Source: Rhyacophila brunnea
Lineage: Eukaryota; Arthropoda; Insecta; Trichoptera; Rhyacophilidae
Reading direction: 5' to 3'
Assembly: GCA_022495005.1 (NCBI GenBank)
Contig: JAGYXB010001575.1
Span: 124,001-188,000, forward strand
DNA length: 64,000 nucleotides
Shown: piece after piece, positions 1 through 10,568 of the stretch
Layout of the letters: every line of letters starts with the position of its first letter
Numbering within the stretch: position 1 is the stretch's first letter
The notes under the pieces: model-generated
What the model was told of the DNA's origin: nothing
The model's input: the letters and a program-made list of their open reading frames with translations, nothing else
The model's database searches: none
Position numbers and translations under genes: made by a program

Positions 1-730
1 AGAAAGCACACTCGTTTACGTTTTTGAAAATGAATTATAGGTTATGTGCTGCTAAAATGCAAATAATAATATATTGAGTGAATCTAACAGTGGTGAAAAA
101 ATAATAAAACAAATTTCATCAAATATATTTAAGTATATAAGTAATTGTCGCGATGAATTATCATAATATTATTTCGAAATAGAAAACATCCGTGACAAAA
201 ATGTTCAATTATTCCATAATTATTGATGACTGTACAAGCATTGAATTTAAGAAGCTTTTCCTGCAGTCGGACTTATTTGAACTTGATAAACTTTTGAGGG
301 CTTTAGTTAAAATTATCAATACATTCAAATTATTTATAAAAAAATCATTACTTCTACAATTATGATCAATATATATTTTTAAAAATGTTAGCATAGTAAA
401 TGAAGGCATGTATGTTTTTGCTATAAAATAATATTTAAAAAATATTTTAATAGCTATATTTATTGATAAGCACCTATTTCTGTTTTTTTATGTTTAAGAA
501 ATACCGAATAACCGGTATTGACATTTTCATTCGGTATTGCAATCCCTAATTAAAAGTACATGACGTGAATACATTCGGAATCATCATTTATTTTCTTTTA
601 CGTTGTACCATTGTATCGCTGCATCTATCAAACTCGCGAATAAACACGTGATCTACACCAACCTCAGACTTCAGTTCTTCACTCCTCCATCGTTCAACCA
701 CATCACCTACAGCCAAATATTTATACGCAT
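1..730. other. AT-rich sequence, nothing recognised
   Basis: I see no gene, RNA or clear repeat here. The short open frames are AT-rich and look like chance. Confidence 0.5.
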
Positions 731-985
731 ATTATCATTATCAACCGTGATCGAATCACAGTTGCATGAAGACGTCCCCATGCTCATTCTACCCTTCTAG
801 GTTCCTAGTTTTTTGCTGCCAAGTAAATCCGTCGAACTTTATGAGTTTGTCCATCCAGTTGATTTTACGGTATCTTTATGGTGTATGACAGCATTAATCC
901 AGCGGATGTCCACTCAAGACATTCCAGCCCATAGACATTTCATTTGCCTGTGCGACCTCTATCACATTGCTTCCTTGTTAAAATA
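731..985 (-). pseudogene. RTE-type LINE, decayed 3' end
   Basis: On the minus strand this matches the last part of the RTE reverse-transcriptase ORF and its tail. The plus strand reads ATTATCATTATCAACCGTG, then GTTGCATGAAGACGTCCCC, a mutated form of the motif seen at 20209 and 28470. The same spacing of ATCCAG, GTATGACAGCATT and CATTTCATTTGCCTGTG follows. No open frame survives. This is an old copy, identified only by comparison with the better copies in the window. Confidence 0.6.
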
Positions 986-1059
986 TATACTACACATAAT
1001 TGTAATAGACACTCGTATATAAATTTCATTAGGCTCTACAATCCGACATTTTTTTTAGA

Positions 1060-1135
1060 AATGTTACCTATTAGGTCCATGCTTTCGGGTCAAACATACG
1101 TTGAAAAACAATATATTCGAACCCGAGACCCTCTA
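1060..1135 (-). repeat. S1 SINE, decayed fragment
   Basis: The order ACCTATTAGGTCCATG, GAAAAACAATAT, then TTCGAACCCGAGACC matches the body and B box of the S1 tRNA-derived SINE (best copy at 53823) in reverse orientation. The polyA side and the A box are lost. Confidence 0.6.
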
Positions 1136-1226
1136 CTTACCAAGCGGATACGTTAGGTACCACCTATGCATATCTATTATTGTTCATAAATATTATATGT
1201 TTAAGTTTTTAATGCTTCTGTAATCG

Positions 1227-1395
1227 TTAACATAATCGTATCCAGAAATTTGTAGGTAAACAATTCACCGCAGGATACTTATTCGTGCGACGCAGTACGT
1301 GAAACATGAGTTCGTGTAAAATTTAATCAAATGACGAGTTCTTCGTTGAACATTTCACCGTGGAGTATATTTGTACGTATGCTACAACATGCGAG
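1227..1395 (+). repeat. Half copy of a TTAA-flanked foldback MITE
   Basis: Starting at a TTAA, this resembles one arm of the element at 45182-45791. Shared blocks are CGTATCC.GAAATTTGTA, TACTTATTCGTGCG, GTGAAACATGAGTT and the stretch around TTCGTTGAACATTTCACC. The second arm is missing. The sequence runs instead into a GC-richer segment with an 18-bp near-palindrome (CCAGAGGC-TT-GCCTCTGG, 1415-1432). Confidence 0.6.
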
Positions 1396-2036
1396 GCTTC
1401 CAACATCCAAACATCCAGAGGCTTGCCTCTGGTGGCGCTCAACAAACTATAATAAAAAAACAGTAGAAAGAGGATGCTGCCAAAGCCAAGCCAGTGAAGA
1501 AAAGAGCAGAAACACCCGGATTGCGAAGTCATGGCTCCCGATGTACTCCCGACCAACTGCATCCGTCAGCGAACTTGGCCCACGGACGAGTGTATCGGGC
1601 AAGACCCTGGCTCCAACGAGGGAAAACGGCATCAAACGCCCTGCATCATCAGCCGCTTGAGCCCTCTTCGTCAACAGCAGCGTGTCTGTGAGCCTTGCAA
1701 TCAGCCCTGGCCCAGATGCACCAGGATGAAGAGAGCTACAAAGCGGCCTTTTTCAGCTGAGCAAAGCAGCCTCCATCAGCGGAAAGCAGCCAAGCAGCAT
1801 CCTCAGCCATTAGCATCATAGATTAGTTAGTTTTAAGTGTTTTGTGTTTGGAAGCGATGTATAATAAGTTATTTCAGTGCTCGAAGTGAAAAATTTTACA
1901 ACCCGGAGCGGTTGTATGAGGCAGAATGGCGTTCCAATCCATTTCGGGCCCTGATATATTTTTAAAATTATTTTTATAAACTTTAAAGCCATTTTAAGTA
2001 TTAAATTAAGTTTCTGCATATTATATTAGTATAATA
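1396..2036 (+). other. GC-richer segment with broken open frames, probably transposon-derived
   Basis: Base composition rises sharply over about 1490-1810, and two plus-strand frames stay open for about 65-100 codons (1494-1691, 1531-1821) with Ala, Pro, Gln and Ser. One frame reads ALAQMHQDEESYKAAFF around 1700. I do not recognise a family. The abrupt composition change next to a truncated MITE suggests an inserted retrotransposon fragment rather than a host exon. Confidence 0.3.
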
Positions 2037-2830
2037 TCAGTGCAGTGCGTGTAATTCGATAGCCACGGCAGGGCAAGCGAGCAAAAAGGGGTCGAGTGAT
2101 GCGCCGGTATGCATTTTCGTGAGGGATCGACTGATTTTCGGACGGTCGCTGTTGGGAAGGCTGGGTGCGACGTCCTCTCTCAGCATCCGCCCGTACGGTA
2201 GACATGGGGAGCCGCGAACCACTACGCCCACAAAGCGGCGTAGTGCTGCATCCGAAACTCTCCGGTTGCCGACGGTCCGAGGGTGTTGAGAGGGCTGGGC
2301 GCGACGCCCTCCTCTCTCAGCAGCTTTACGGTGGGCCCGGGAACCGCGAACCACTATGCTACAGTGCTGCATCCGAGTCTCTCCAGCCGCCGACGTACCG
2401 GAAGGGCTTCGATCCTTCAACGTCTAGAGACGCAACCACCCCTTATCAAGCCGCCGCACTGTCCAGTTACACACGCTATCGTAATCAGCCCTTAGTTGGC
2501 CCGATCCCCATTCGGGCCTTTCCGGAGAGGTGCGCTTGTGACACCCCCGTATGGTCCCCATTTGGGGATGTCTTTGTGTATCTGGAGACGCCCGAATCGG
2601 TATCAAAGCCAACAAATAATAAAGCGCTGATTACGAAAATAAATAATAATAAAAGAGCCCAGCCGGCAATGCCGTAAATTTTGTATAACCGTTGGAGATT
2701 TGCAACGTCGCTTTCTTTTCGACGACGGTTTCGTTGGAAAAAATCACAAGATGGCGCGCAGATCGCGACAAGCAGCAAAATCGCGAACGCGTACATTCCG
2801 CCCTCCGTAGAATTAAATTATTAAAAATGT
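2037..2830. other. GC-rich island, likely part of a non-LTR retrotransposon
   Basis: About 700 bp of high-GC sequence sits in AT-rich surroundings. It contains an approximate 130-bp tandem repeat and ends on the plus strand in AATAAATAATAATAAAA, a simple tail typical of some LINE 3' ends. Plus-strand 2165-2677 is open for 170 codons, but the protein shows no known domain and contains the translated tandem repeat. A minus-strand frame at 2485-2796 begins with a hydrophobic, signal-like stretch (MYAFAILLLVAICAPS) and has a second hydrophobic block (GWALLLLFIFVISALLFVGF). It could be an exon, but it overlaps the same island. Function unknown. Confidence 0.35.
2157..2425. repeat. Imperfect tandem duplication, period about 130 bp
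   Basis: Two units share, in order, GGCTGGGYGCGACG, CCTCTCTCAGCA, CCGCGAACCACTA, AGTGCTGCATCCGA and CTCTCC. The first unit starts near 2157 and the second near 2290. They have diverged by substitutions and small indels. Confidence 0.7.
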
Positions 2831-3510
2831 AACCATATAGTATAATAAACGTAAATAAACTCGCCGCTTCCATCACACGTGACTTATTTATCCACCTTCA
2901 TCCCAAATACAGACGATAAAAAAATGAAAACAAAACACAAAGTGACAGTTGAGAAATTCTCTTACCAAAATGGAGGGAAGTGATAGTACTTATACCAAAA
3001 CATCGATGATTACCCACTGATGTAAGTAATAAAATAAAACAATGTTACAGTGCTGTAAAAACTCGCCAAGAAAAAAGTCACTGTGTACTGATTTATATTG
3101 GTATTGAATATAGAGGAAAAATGTTTGCCAATGGGTAACCAAGATGCCAGATAGTTTATATTGTTCTGGCGCCGCGCCGTAAACCAAAGCTTTGTCTACT
3201 CTGCTGCCTACACAATATTTGAGTAACAGTGTGCAAGAAAATAATATGATAGAGAGTTACATGATTTCTCAACTTTAAAAAAATCAACAATTACGTGTAT
3301 ACATATCATGAAATGATTTATCATGTAACTAAATCAAACAATAAAATTTTTCATGAATATTTCGACATATTGTTTGTACAATGTATTATGTAAGCACGCG
3401 TAGAAGTCATCAGGTCTTACATGGATAATTATTGATTGCCGCGGATAGTTGCAGAAGTGGACGGATTAATAAGCTTATTAAACAATTATTAGGTACCGCA
3501 AGCGATTTTT
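2831..3510. other. AT-rich sequence, nothing recognised
   Basis: No feature seen. A short run of open frame on the minus strand (2990-3187) has no recognisable content. Confidence 0.5.
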
Positions 3511-3696
3511 GAAGTTATACTTCTTTAGGCGCGTTTGGAAAATCAGATCAGAGCGTATTTTTGGCGTGTGACACGTAACCAATGACATTATTAATGGACA
3601 ACGCACTCAATACAGTAGCTAGCAAGTAAATTCACGCATAGCCACATTCGCACATGTATAGGTAGACGTCACGAAGTTTCCATTATGCGATATCAC

Positions 3697-3897
3697 GCAT
3701 CGGGAATTTATAGCAATATCACCTTTATTGTAATGGCGTTAGAACAGTGTTTCTAGTGTCAATGTTCATTTGACCGAACCAATTCGAACCGAACCATTCG
3801 GCAGACCCGACAAAAAGCATCGGGAATTTATAGCAATATCACCTTTATTGTAATGGAGTTAGAACAGATTATGCCATTCGGCAGACCCGACAAAAAA
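3697..3897. repeat. Tandem duplication, 120-bp offset, second unit shortened
   Basis: Unit 1 (3697-3816) and unit 2 (3817-3897) both start GCATCGGGAATTTATAGC and end with CATTCGGCAGACCCGACAAA. Unit 2 lacks about 40 bp from the middle. The first 50 bases differ at one position, so the duplication is younger than the host element's other decay. Confidence 0.85.
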
Positions 3898-3982
3898 GTG
3901 AGTGTCATTTTTTTTCCAGATGCTTCGTCCATATTAATGTCATTGCATGTAACACATAATTTATTTTTTCACACAAAAATAA

Positions 3983-4049
3983 ACGCGCCTGATTGGATTC
4001 GAACCACCGATTGTTCGGTTATCAGCCGAACGCACTGCCTTTACGATGA
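3983..4049 (-). repeat. tRNA-like core of the TIR element (Ile-GAT-like)
   Basis: Read on the minus strand it has a 5-bp anticodon stem TTCGG/CCGAA closing the loop CTGATAA (anticodon GAT) and a perfect B box GGTTCGAATCC. The acceptor stem does not pair well, so this is a SINE-like promoter relic rather than a functional tRNA gene. Confidence 0.6.
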
Positions 4050-4200
4050 CATACGTATGATACTGCAATCGTGACGATTATACAGTATAATAGTATAGTT
4101 TAGAGTTGTTCCGTTGCCTAGGCAGCGAATTTATTATTGTCGGCCATTTGCAATTCCTTACGTAAACAAACTATTAAACGTCATAGTGGCAGTTTTAGTG

Positions 4201-6028
4201 GCGATTTTTATTAGTAGTTGTTAGATGAAATGCTTATCGAATTGCGATATAATGTTGGCTATATACCTAGTTACTAAAACCGATTTAGTGAGAAATTTAT
4301 TGGCGGACAAGAGAGTCCAGTGTTACCGTATCGGGAAAAAGCACGGGGCCTGAAAAATCACTTATATTCAATAATTGCGCAGACAATGAATTATCGAGGA
4401 ATCGAAGAATCGTTACAATTAACAAATAATTTACCTTAACTAAACTATGGAAAAGAGATATTTTAAATATGGTATCATTTTCAATAAAAAAGGCGAACAA
4501 ATCTAGTTACAGATGAACAAACTTATCTGAAGAATGGATGGGGCAGCCACAGTCGAAAACCACCCAATCAAGACTCGCAACTGGACAGATTCTGACATTC
4601 GAATAACCTTTCCAATATGGCTTCCATATGGTAGTTCGTAGTTCCATTTTTGACCGTTCTTAAGATAAGTTTATAAGACTGTAAGATGCGGTCAACCATA
4701 GACAACACGGTCATAACTAAGACAGACTATATTAGTGATTCTGCATAGTGTTTTTGCAAAGATCGTCTTAGTTAAGACGGATTACGCTATAAGAGCTTTA
4801 TTGGTTTTATACTTATATTTGTTATGGTTATTTTTATTTTAAACTAGCACGATAATAACAGTTTAAACGTGCTGACTAAACTCATTCTTCAAGCGTAAGC
4901 GAGAAGCGATGTTGTCATCGTATGGTGATATTTGACAGATTCAGACAGATTCGCACAAGTTCGTATATAATCGGTAGACGTCAAAATATTCTGTGTGGTG
5001 TAGTTCGAATTTCTTCTGGCAGGTTAGCCACTATCGTTCTACTGCGCATGCGCACCGCCTTGCAAGTACCAATTATTGCGTGACAATTTAGAACCTCCTG
5101 AACTTTTTTGATACAACTTGCACAATAATACGTGTTTACACGTGAATTTTCTTGTTAGGGCCGCAATAATACATACTGTCAGCAGTAAATTCATGCACTT
5201 GTAAACGTGGTATTATTCGTATTTTCTCACAGTAATAATATCCCTAAATATTTTAAATGTAACATAATACAGATTTAGAAAACAATAGATTATATGAGAG
5301 GTCAAAACAAAATACCCACGCGTACAAGTGCAGCTTAACTAATAAAGCTTTAGGCGATTGATTTTGTACCTGTCTTTTGTTTTGGATAGAAATTTTAAGG
5401 CCACATTAAATAATAATTGTATTATTGACTAATTATAGGTTTCGGTCGTACAGTCAGTGGGCAGAAGATATTAAACTGTATTGGATAAAGCTGGAAGAGG
5501 GGTGGGGGGGTATCGATATACATAAATAAAATACACTTATTAATATTAACAACATCAATGAAATACTTGATGACGATTGAACGTTGCTTGGGGGCGGCAG
5601 TTACCCAAAAGAGCAGCAAATCGAGGAGAATCATTAAGTATATATAGAAATAGCTACCTAAACTTTGTAATAACGGAAATATCTTTCCATTAAAAAATTC
5701 AGCTCACTGGTTGGAAACAAAATGTATTTATTAGGTAGGTACCTCCTATAAAAGTTTTAACAGGACTGTTTTTGTCGGGTTTGCGATGTCTAGTTTACTT
5801 TCGTTGTCCTTGGACGTCACGTTCTTGGTGAACAGCAATGACACGTGCATACCTTATTTCAAATTTATCCAACTACCTATCTGAAACCGTAGGCTCGCAA
5901 TATTGTCTTTTGAAGCAGAGATGGCATTTAAATTAGATTTAGTGGTATCTATATACCTTGTTAGTAATGTATCCATACAACACATTTCTTAGATATATGA
6001 GTCACGAAAGGATGATAAAAAGTAGGTA
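4201..6028. other. Long stretch with nothing recognised
   Basis: No gene or clear repeat seen. GTCTTAGTTAAGACGG near 4768 is a short palindrome. TAACTAAGACAGACTATATTAG lies about 50 bp upstream of it. The minus-strand open frames at 4297 and 5422 look like chance. Confidence 0.4.
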
Positions 6029-6241
6029 TTGTGTAAAAAAAATGTGGCGGCATTTTGTCTAGGGACGTTGGTTTTCTTTCGTCTTCTGATGTCTCGTGGC
6101 TTGAAGAAAAAGCAGACTCTCTCGAGGCACCCATATCACATGATCTTCGATGTTATGATATGCTGTATGGTCTGTCTACCCTTGGTCTACTCTCTCTTTG
6201 TCGTGTTCGTTTTAAAGTCACACCAATCCGCTAAGAAGTAA
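6029..6241 (+). other. 70-codon open frame with two hydrophobic segments, unassigned
   Basis: The frame starts MCKKNVAAFCLGTLVFF and has a second hydrophobic block IFDVMICCMVCLPLVYSLFV before a basic tail. It could be a small membrane protein or an exon. I recognise no family, no splice context is obvious, and chance remains likely. Base composition is slightly less AT-rich than its flanks. Confidence 0.12.
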
Positions 6242-6627
6242 CGGTTAAGCTTCCCTTTACTATTGGTTTTTATATAAAAGGTTTGTTATTCGCTATTCGA
6301 TTAAGTTTTCATTGATCAATGTAATTGTAACACTTATTCAGATATATTAATATACATATAATTCATATAGCCTGAAGTAATTAAATATTTTCATCTATAC
6401 GTGTATTTTTGAAGCTATGTGAAGTCCTCAAAAATTGGAAGCTTTCAATTTGACATATTTTAGGACAATTTACATTTTAAAGTGTTTTAATTTATGAAGT
6501 ATATAAAAACATTAAAATAAAAAATATTTTTTATAAAGTCAAAGATATAGGCAGGTACTTAAGGCAAAATGATCGACATGTTATTTTATGGTGTGAATAA
6601 TTAATAGTTTGGTTCTTGTCTGTATAG

Positions 6628-6777
6628 TGGAAGCCAGCGGCAAACAATTTTTGAAAATAGCCGAAATTCTGGATTATTTGTTAAGTTAGGTTATTTTAGG
6701 TTAGGTTATCATTCTTGAATTCATGAATTTTGTCAAAATCGGTAGTGAAAATTGCCGTTGTTCCCGCCTGGCTTCCA
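6628..6777. mobile_element. Small MITE, about 150 bp
   Basis: The ends are inverted: TGGAAGCCAGCGGCAAACAA on the left, TGGAAGCCAGGCGGGAACAA on the right when reversed. The interior holds a TTAGG-rich stretch (GTTAGGTTATTTTAGGTTAG). The family is not identified and no TSD is clear. Confidence 0.55.
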
Positions 6778-7019
6778 GGAAACAGACGTGTACCAATAGT
6801 TTTAATATTTTTTTATATTTATCTAAAAAATATCAATTTTATAAAAAAAATCAAATCATATAACTTGAAACTCTTTATATTTTTATCAAATCAATATTTT
6901 TAGTATTGTCACAATATTGAAGCTCTATTTGATATACTTAAATAAAAATGATTTCACGCTATACACATTTCCATTTTTTATAATATCGAGATGTTTTTTT
7001 AAAAATACATAATATAGAA

Positions 7020-7466
7020 CAGAGGTAGTCAATCTTCTTATATCTACCGCCCACTTTTATATCTCTGTTGGTAGTAAAATTTTCTAACCGCCCATCGGTT
7101 CCACAGTAATGGTGATTTATAAAGTAGTTAAGTAACTTTACTTTATAAAATTTATAAAGCAGAGTTACAGTAAGAGAAATTAAAGCATATACTAATAATT
7201 ACTTACCAAATACTTTATGTCAGACTTTCGCTAAGTCTGGCTGAATAAATCTTTATAAAACAACTTACTGTAGTTAAATCTATCTTTTTATTTATACTTT
7301 GTATACATAAAAGCATGAAGTCTGATGAAATTGCATTTAATTAATTAAATATTTGGATATAAGACAGGCATTTTTTATTTTACCGTATGTTTGCAAACCC
7401 CTACCGCCCACCATGAAAGTTGGAACGCCCACTAGTGGGCGGTAGGAGCCAGGTTGAATACCCCTG
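7020..7466. mobile_element. hAT-type non-autonomous element with 8-bp TSD
   Basis: It begins CAGAGGTAGTCAATCTTC and ends, reversed, CAGGGGTATTCAACCTGG, the classic CAGRGGT start of hAT ends. Subterminal CTACCGCCCAC motifs occur in both ends. The flanks are ATATAGAA (7012-7019) and GTATAGAA (7467-7474), a 7/8 match. It has no coding capacity. It lies in the right arm of the older foldback at 6437-7625. Confidence 0.85.
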
Positions 7467-7625
7467 GTATAGAATAATATTTAAACTATGAATTAGCCAA
7501 AAATTATTTACTGTACGTTAAAGAAAACTTAATAAATTACATTTTAATATTAAATGTGACCGTAAATTAATATGGCATCATTTTACAAATTCACATTTTG
7601 AAACATTTTTTAAATTGTATGATAG

Positions 7626-8107
7626 GTAATAATTATAAATCCATATGTAGGTACTATAATGCAATAGTAGTATATTTAAATGAAACAGTTATTTATCGAT
7701 CTAGTGTTTATTTGTTATTTTAATCGCTTTATCGTAATAAACATTATCGTATAACTTTTCGCAAATAAATGCCAATAAATGTCCTTCTAAAGTTGTTTTA
7801 TTTCACCTGTTTCTGGTTTATTTTAAAAGTACATTAACATTACAATTTACTTACTAACACATGTTTCCATAACGCTATATAGTGAAATACTCTAAAGACA
7901 TTGTTATGTTATGAATGTTATAATACAGAATTGAATAGCAGTGGTTCCAAATCTCACAAAAAAATGTGTGTATTACTATTTTACAATTTTACAAAATCAT
8001 AATATAAATTATTATTAAGTATTTTAAATTCTACAGATATTTTTAAGTCGGTAGGACACCATTATCAAGACTACAAAAATGAACATAAAAATATGAGAGA
8101 CGCAATC
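7626..8107. other. AT-rich sequence, nothing recognised
   Basis: No gene, RNA or repeat that I can support. Confidence 0.5.
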
Positions 8108-8466
8108 ATCATTAACAGTGATTATCTCAGTCACCTGCGCTTTACAGATTACATCGTTGTCTTTATGAACGACCCAGAAAACCTTCAGAACAGGATGCAG
8201 AGCTTGTAAATGAAAGCCGCAAAGAAGGTTTAAAGATAAACTGATTTACTGAGCTAAAAGCGATCCTCATCAATGATACTTAAAGCGAGCAGATCAGAAA
8301 CTACTTCTCTCTCAGACAAAAATTATGTCAATTGACGGTGGTATGTATGGCAATTGACGACGGAATTGTTCTTTAGAGAGAATTAAAAACCAAGAAGAGC
8401 GGGGGGAGCTAGGAGAGACCTTCATCCAGTAGTATATCGACCCCGGCTGATGATGATGAAGATGAG
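8108..8466 (+). pseudogene. RTE-type LINE relic with the RT active-site region
   Basis: Translation from 8108 gives IINSDYLSHLRFTDYIVVFM then LQNRMQSL. This is the reverse-transcriptase palm motif, where the family has an [FY]ADD core. Here the core reads FTDY (8141-8152), so the catalytic aspartates are damaged. After a frameshift, NESRKEGLKIN continues the conserved region. Most of the C-terminus is lost. The copy ends with the RTE tail GACCTTCATCCAGTAG, CCCCGGCTGATGATGATGA at 8417-8459. Confidence 0.75.
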
Positions 8467-9046
8467 ATAAAAATACGTATTTCGTTTTACCTCAGCTGAG
8501 GCATGGTCTAAAAAGATCGTGACTAAGCGATGCGCGGATTGCGGGTCGCGGGTGCAAATGACGCGAACAGAACGAAATATAATTTGTCGTAAAAAATCAA
8601 CATGCGTCCTTTTTATGTTATGTTTATTATTATATTCGTAATAATAATAGTATATTCATTGACATGTTTTCTTTTTCAAGTACATGCGGAACGTTTTTAA
8701 GTCATCTTTACACGATTTATGAATATATTCATCCGACTCCATCACAAAAGAAATTGATGTGCGAACAGGTCGACTATTCCTCTCCGAATGGCAACGCGGC
8801 CCAAATTTCGTTCCACATAGTGTTGAAAATTATTTTCCGTTTCACTTATGTACGCTCTTAAATTTTTCTCTGAAATTATGACAATGGTTTTAGAATATTG
8901 GCATTAATTTTTGTCCTGGAAGAAAACAGTCAACAACAATAAATTGGTATAATCAAATAAAAAATGTGTTATGGTAAAAAACACTAACCCGTTTTTTATA
9001 AACAAATATGAAATAAAAATATTTTTTATTTTAACCTTATTAAACG
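8467..9046. other. AT-rich sequence, nothing recognised
   Basis: One 65-codon open frame at 8664-8861 has no recognisable content. Confidence 0.45.
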
Positions 9047-9325
9047 TTATTTATTTTCAAGTGTCTTTTTACGATTATTTATTAAACTAGCATGATAAAC
9101 CATTTCAAACATTTGATAAACTTCAAGGAGAAATTTCTCATAACTAGTAACACTACAACCGGGCATGAGGCCTAATGATATTAGCATACTCGTAGTTGGT
9201 AACAGAAGTGAAATAATCACAGAAACACCAAGGATTTGAGAATAAATATATTGTGACCTTACCTGGGTCGAACCTGGAGCCTCCCGATGGAATACCAGCG
9301 GCTTATTCACTGAACTACGCGAAAA
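9047..9325 (-). mobile_element. tRNA-derived SINE, single copy
   Basis: On the minus strand, 9321 down to about 9256 has an A-box-like GCGTAGTTCAGTGAATAAG and a B box GGTTCGACCCA about 40 bases on, followed by an AT-rich body of about 200 bp ending near 9047. The Pol III promoter spacing is right. No second copy is visible in the window, so its length is approximate. Confidence 0.6.
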
Positions 9326-9332
9326 AAGGCTT

Positions 9333-9900
9333 GATTATAATATTTGAGGCGTCTAATTCCAAAAAGCGATAAGTCCACATTTGGTCAAAATCGAGAAAAA
9401 AATACGCATGTATTCTTTTTACACAATATGTATTGATCTATAAATTCCAAAACGCGACATAACCCTTCGAAAAAAATATTTTAAGTTTCAATTTATTACA
9501 AAAAGCGCCAAGTCCGTGTTTCATATTATTTAAAGCTTGGTTGATTTCACGCCTATTTAAGTCAACCAATAAGGGAACGTTCAATATTGAAAAGGGCGTC
9601 TCCCATGCTGTAGCATCTGGTAAACTCATGATAGTGCCACGGAAATATAATAATATGCCTTATGCGTAATAAATTAAAATTGAAGTACAAGTAGCGCTAC
9701 GTCCAATTTTATTTTGCCTATATTTATTACATTTAAAGTTTATCGGCTAAAACAAACTGCCATTTGGTTCTAATTTCGACATAAAATACAACGGAAAATA
9801 TTATCTCACGTTAAAACAAATAATTGAAGCTTGAAACATAAAAACGTTGTTTCCCGAAAATATTTATTTGTGGACTTGTTGCTTTTTGTAATTATGCGTC
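9333..9900. mobile_element. MITE family T, copy A
   Basis: The left end is GATTATAATATTTGAG then GCGTCTAATTCCAAAAAGCG and ATAAGTCCACA. The right end, reversed, carries the AATTACAAAAAGC and AACAAGTCCACA motifs. A second copy lies at 12773-13296. A 63-codon minus-strand frame (MSLPDATAWETPFSILNVPL) is shared with the other copy, but it is only repeat sequence translated. The right terminus runs directly into another MITE at 9892. Confidence 0.7.
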
Positions 9901-10256
9901 AATTACATTGATCTACTTTACAAGCTGTTTGCTGGCGAATTTAAAGGCGGGCGATTCAGCTACTGCGATTGTGATGATGACACACAACACTTTTCATTCG
10001 CTGAGAAGCCAACAAGCTAGCGACTATTTTGACAGAACGTAGTTCGTTTTTTACCGGGAGGTCGTTACTACGCTCTACTGCGCAGACGCAGTAGGCTCAC
10101 ACGCCGGTATGTAGCGTGTAAAGTTGACCGGCTTTTAACTTTTCTCGATAGATTTTTTACAATCTGCTTGTTAGCTTGTTCGATGATGACACTGGGCGAG
10201 ATTGTAAATTTGCCAACAAGCAGCTCGTAAAGTAGCGCAATGTCATTGACGCATAA
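9892..10256. mobile_element. MITE family R, copy 1
   Basis: Terminal inverted repeats of about 50 bp: TTATGCGTCAATTACATTG and CTACTTTACAAGCTG on the left. Reversed on the right are TTATGCGTCAATGACATTG, then CTACTTTACGAGCTG and CTTGTTGGCAAATTTAC. It has no coding capacity. A second copy lies at 31517-31829. The TSD is unclear because the left end abuts the T-family MITE. Confidence 0.75.
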
Positions 10257-10288
10257 GACGCCTCATTTTATCTATCTACTGCTAACAC

Positions 10289-10560
10289 CAGGGCTCGAAA
10301 TGGACCGGAGCGCACCGGAGCGCCGTTCCGGCTGGTAAAATCCTCAAAATTATCGCTCCGTCTCGTGGATATATTAATTTGACCGTCTCAGCTAGATTTT
10401 CCATATAATGTAAAAATCTAACACACTTATTTTTATAAAAATTATTAAATTATAGCAATTAAAAATTATATTACTATTATAGCAATTAGATAACTTATGT
10501 TAATATTTTCGTAAAATTATTGAACGCTCCGGTTCGTAAAATATTCCATTTCGAGCGTTG
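10289..10560. mobile_element. hAT-type MITE, 272 bp, perfect 8-bp TSD
   Basis: It begins CAGGGCTCGAAATGG and ends, reversed, CAACGCTCGAAATGG. Both flanks are GCTAACAC (10281-10288 and 10561-10568), an exact 8-bp duplication. Subterminal copies of CGGAGCG and GCTCCG occur near both ends. No ORF. Confidence 0.9.
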
Positions 10561-10568
10561 GCTAACAC

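Larger units (their letters stand above)
3511..4200 (-). mobile_element. tRNA-bearing TIR element, copy 1 (expanded)
   Basis: This is the inverted homologue of 46693-47198. It begins with GAAGTTATACTTCTTT, as that element does at both ends, then has the CGCGTTTGG, AATCAGATCAGAG and TTTTTGGCGTGTGACA blocks, a tRNA-like core (3983-4049) and a GTTGCCTAGGCAGCGAATT block. It is longer than the other copy because it carries a 120-bp tandem duplication. The far end is not clear, so 4200 is approximate. Confidence 0.65.
6437..7625. repeat. Old copy of the 48652 foldback element, interrupted twice
   Basis: Left-arm blocks (GCTTTCAATTTGA, GACAATTTACA, AAAAACATTAAAA) and right-arm blocks (GAATTAGCCAAAAAT, CTTAATAAA, ACAAATTCACATTTT) line up with the arms of the intact palindrome at 48652-49452. 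The loop region near 6900 (TATTGAAGCTC..TTTGATAT) also matches. Divergence is high. A small MITE (6628-6777) and a hAT element (7020-7466) have inserted into it. Confidence 0.65.

Noticed and set aside
2165..2677. 170-codon plus frame as a host gene
   Set aside because: It is within a GC-rich tandem-repeat segment; GC-rich DNA keeps frames open on both strands, and no domain is visible.
3983..4049. Functional tRNA-Ile gene
   Set aside because: The anticodon arm and B box are good, but there is no convincing acceptor stem and it is embedded in a repeated element.
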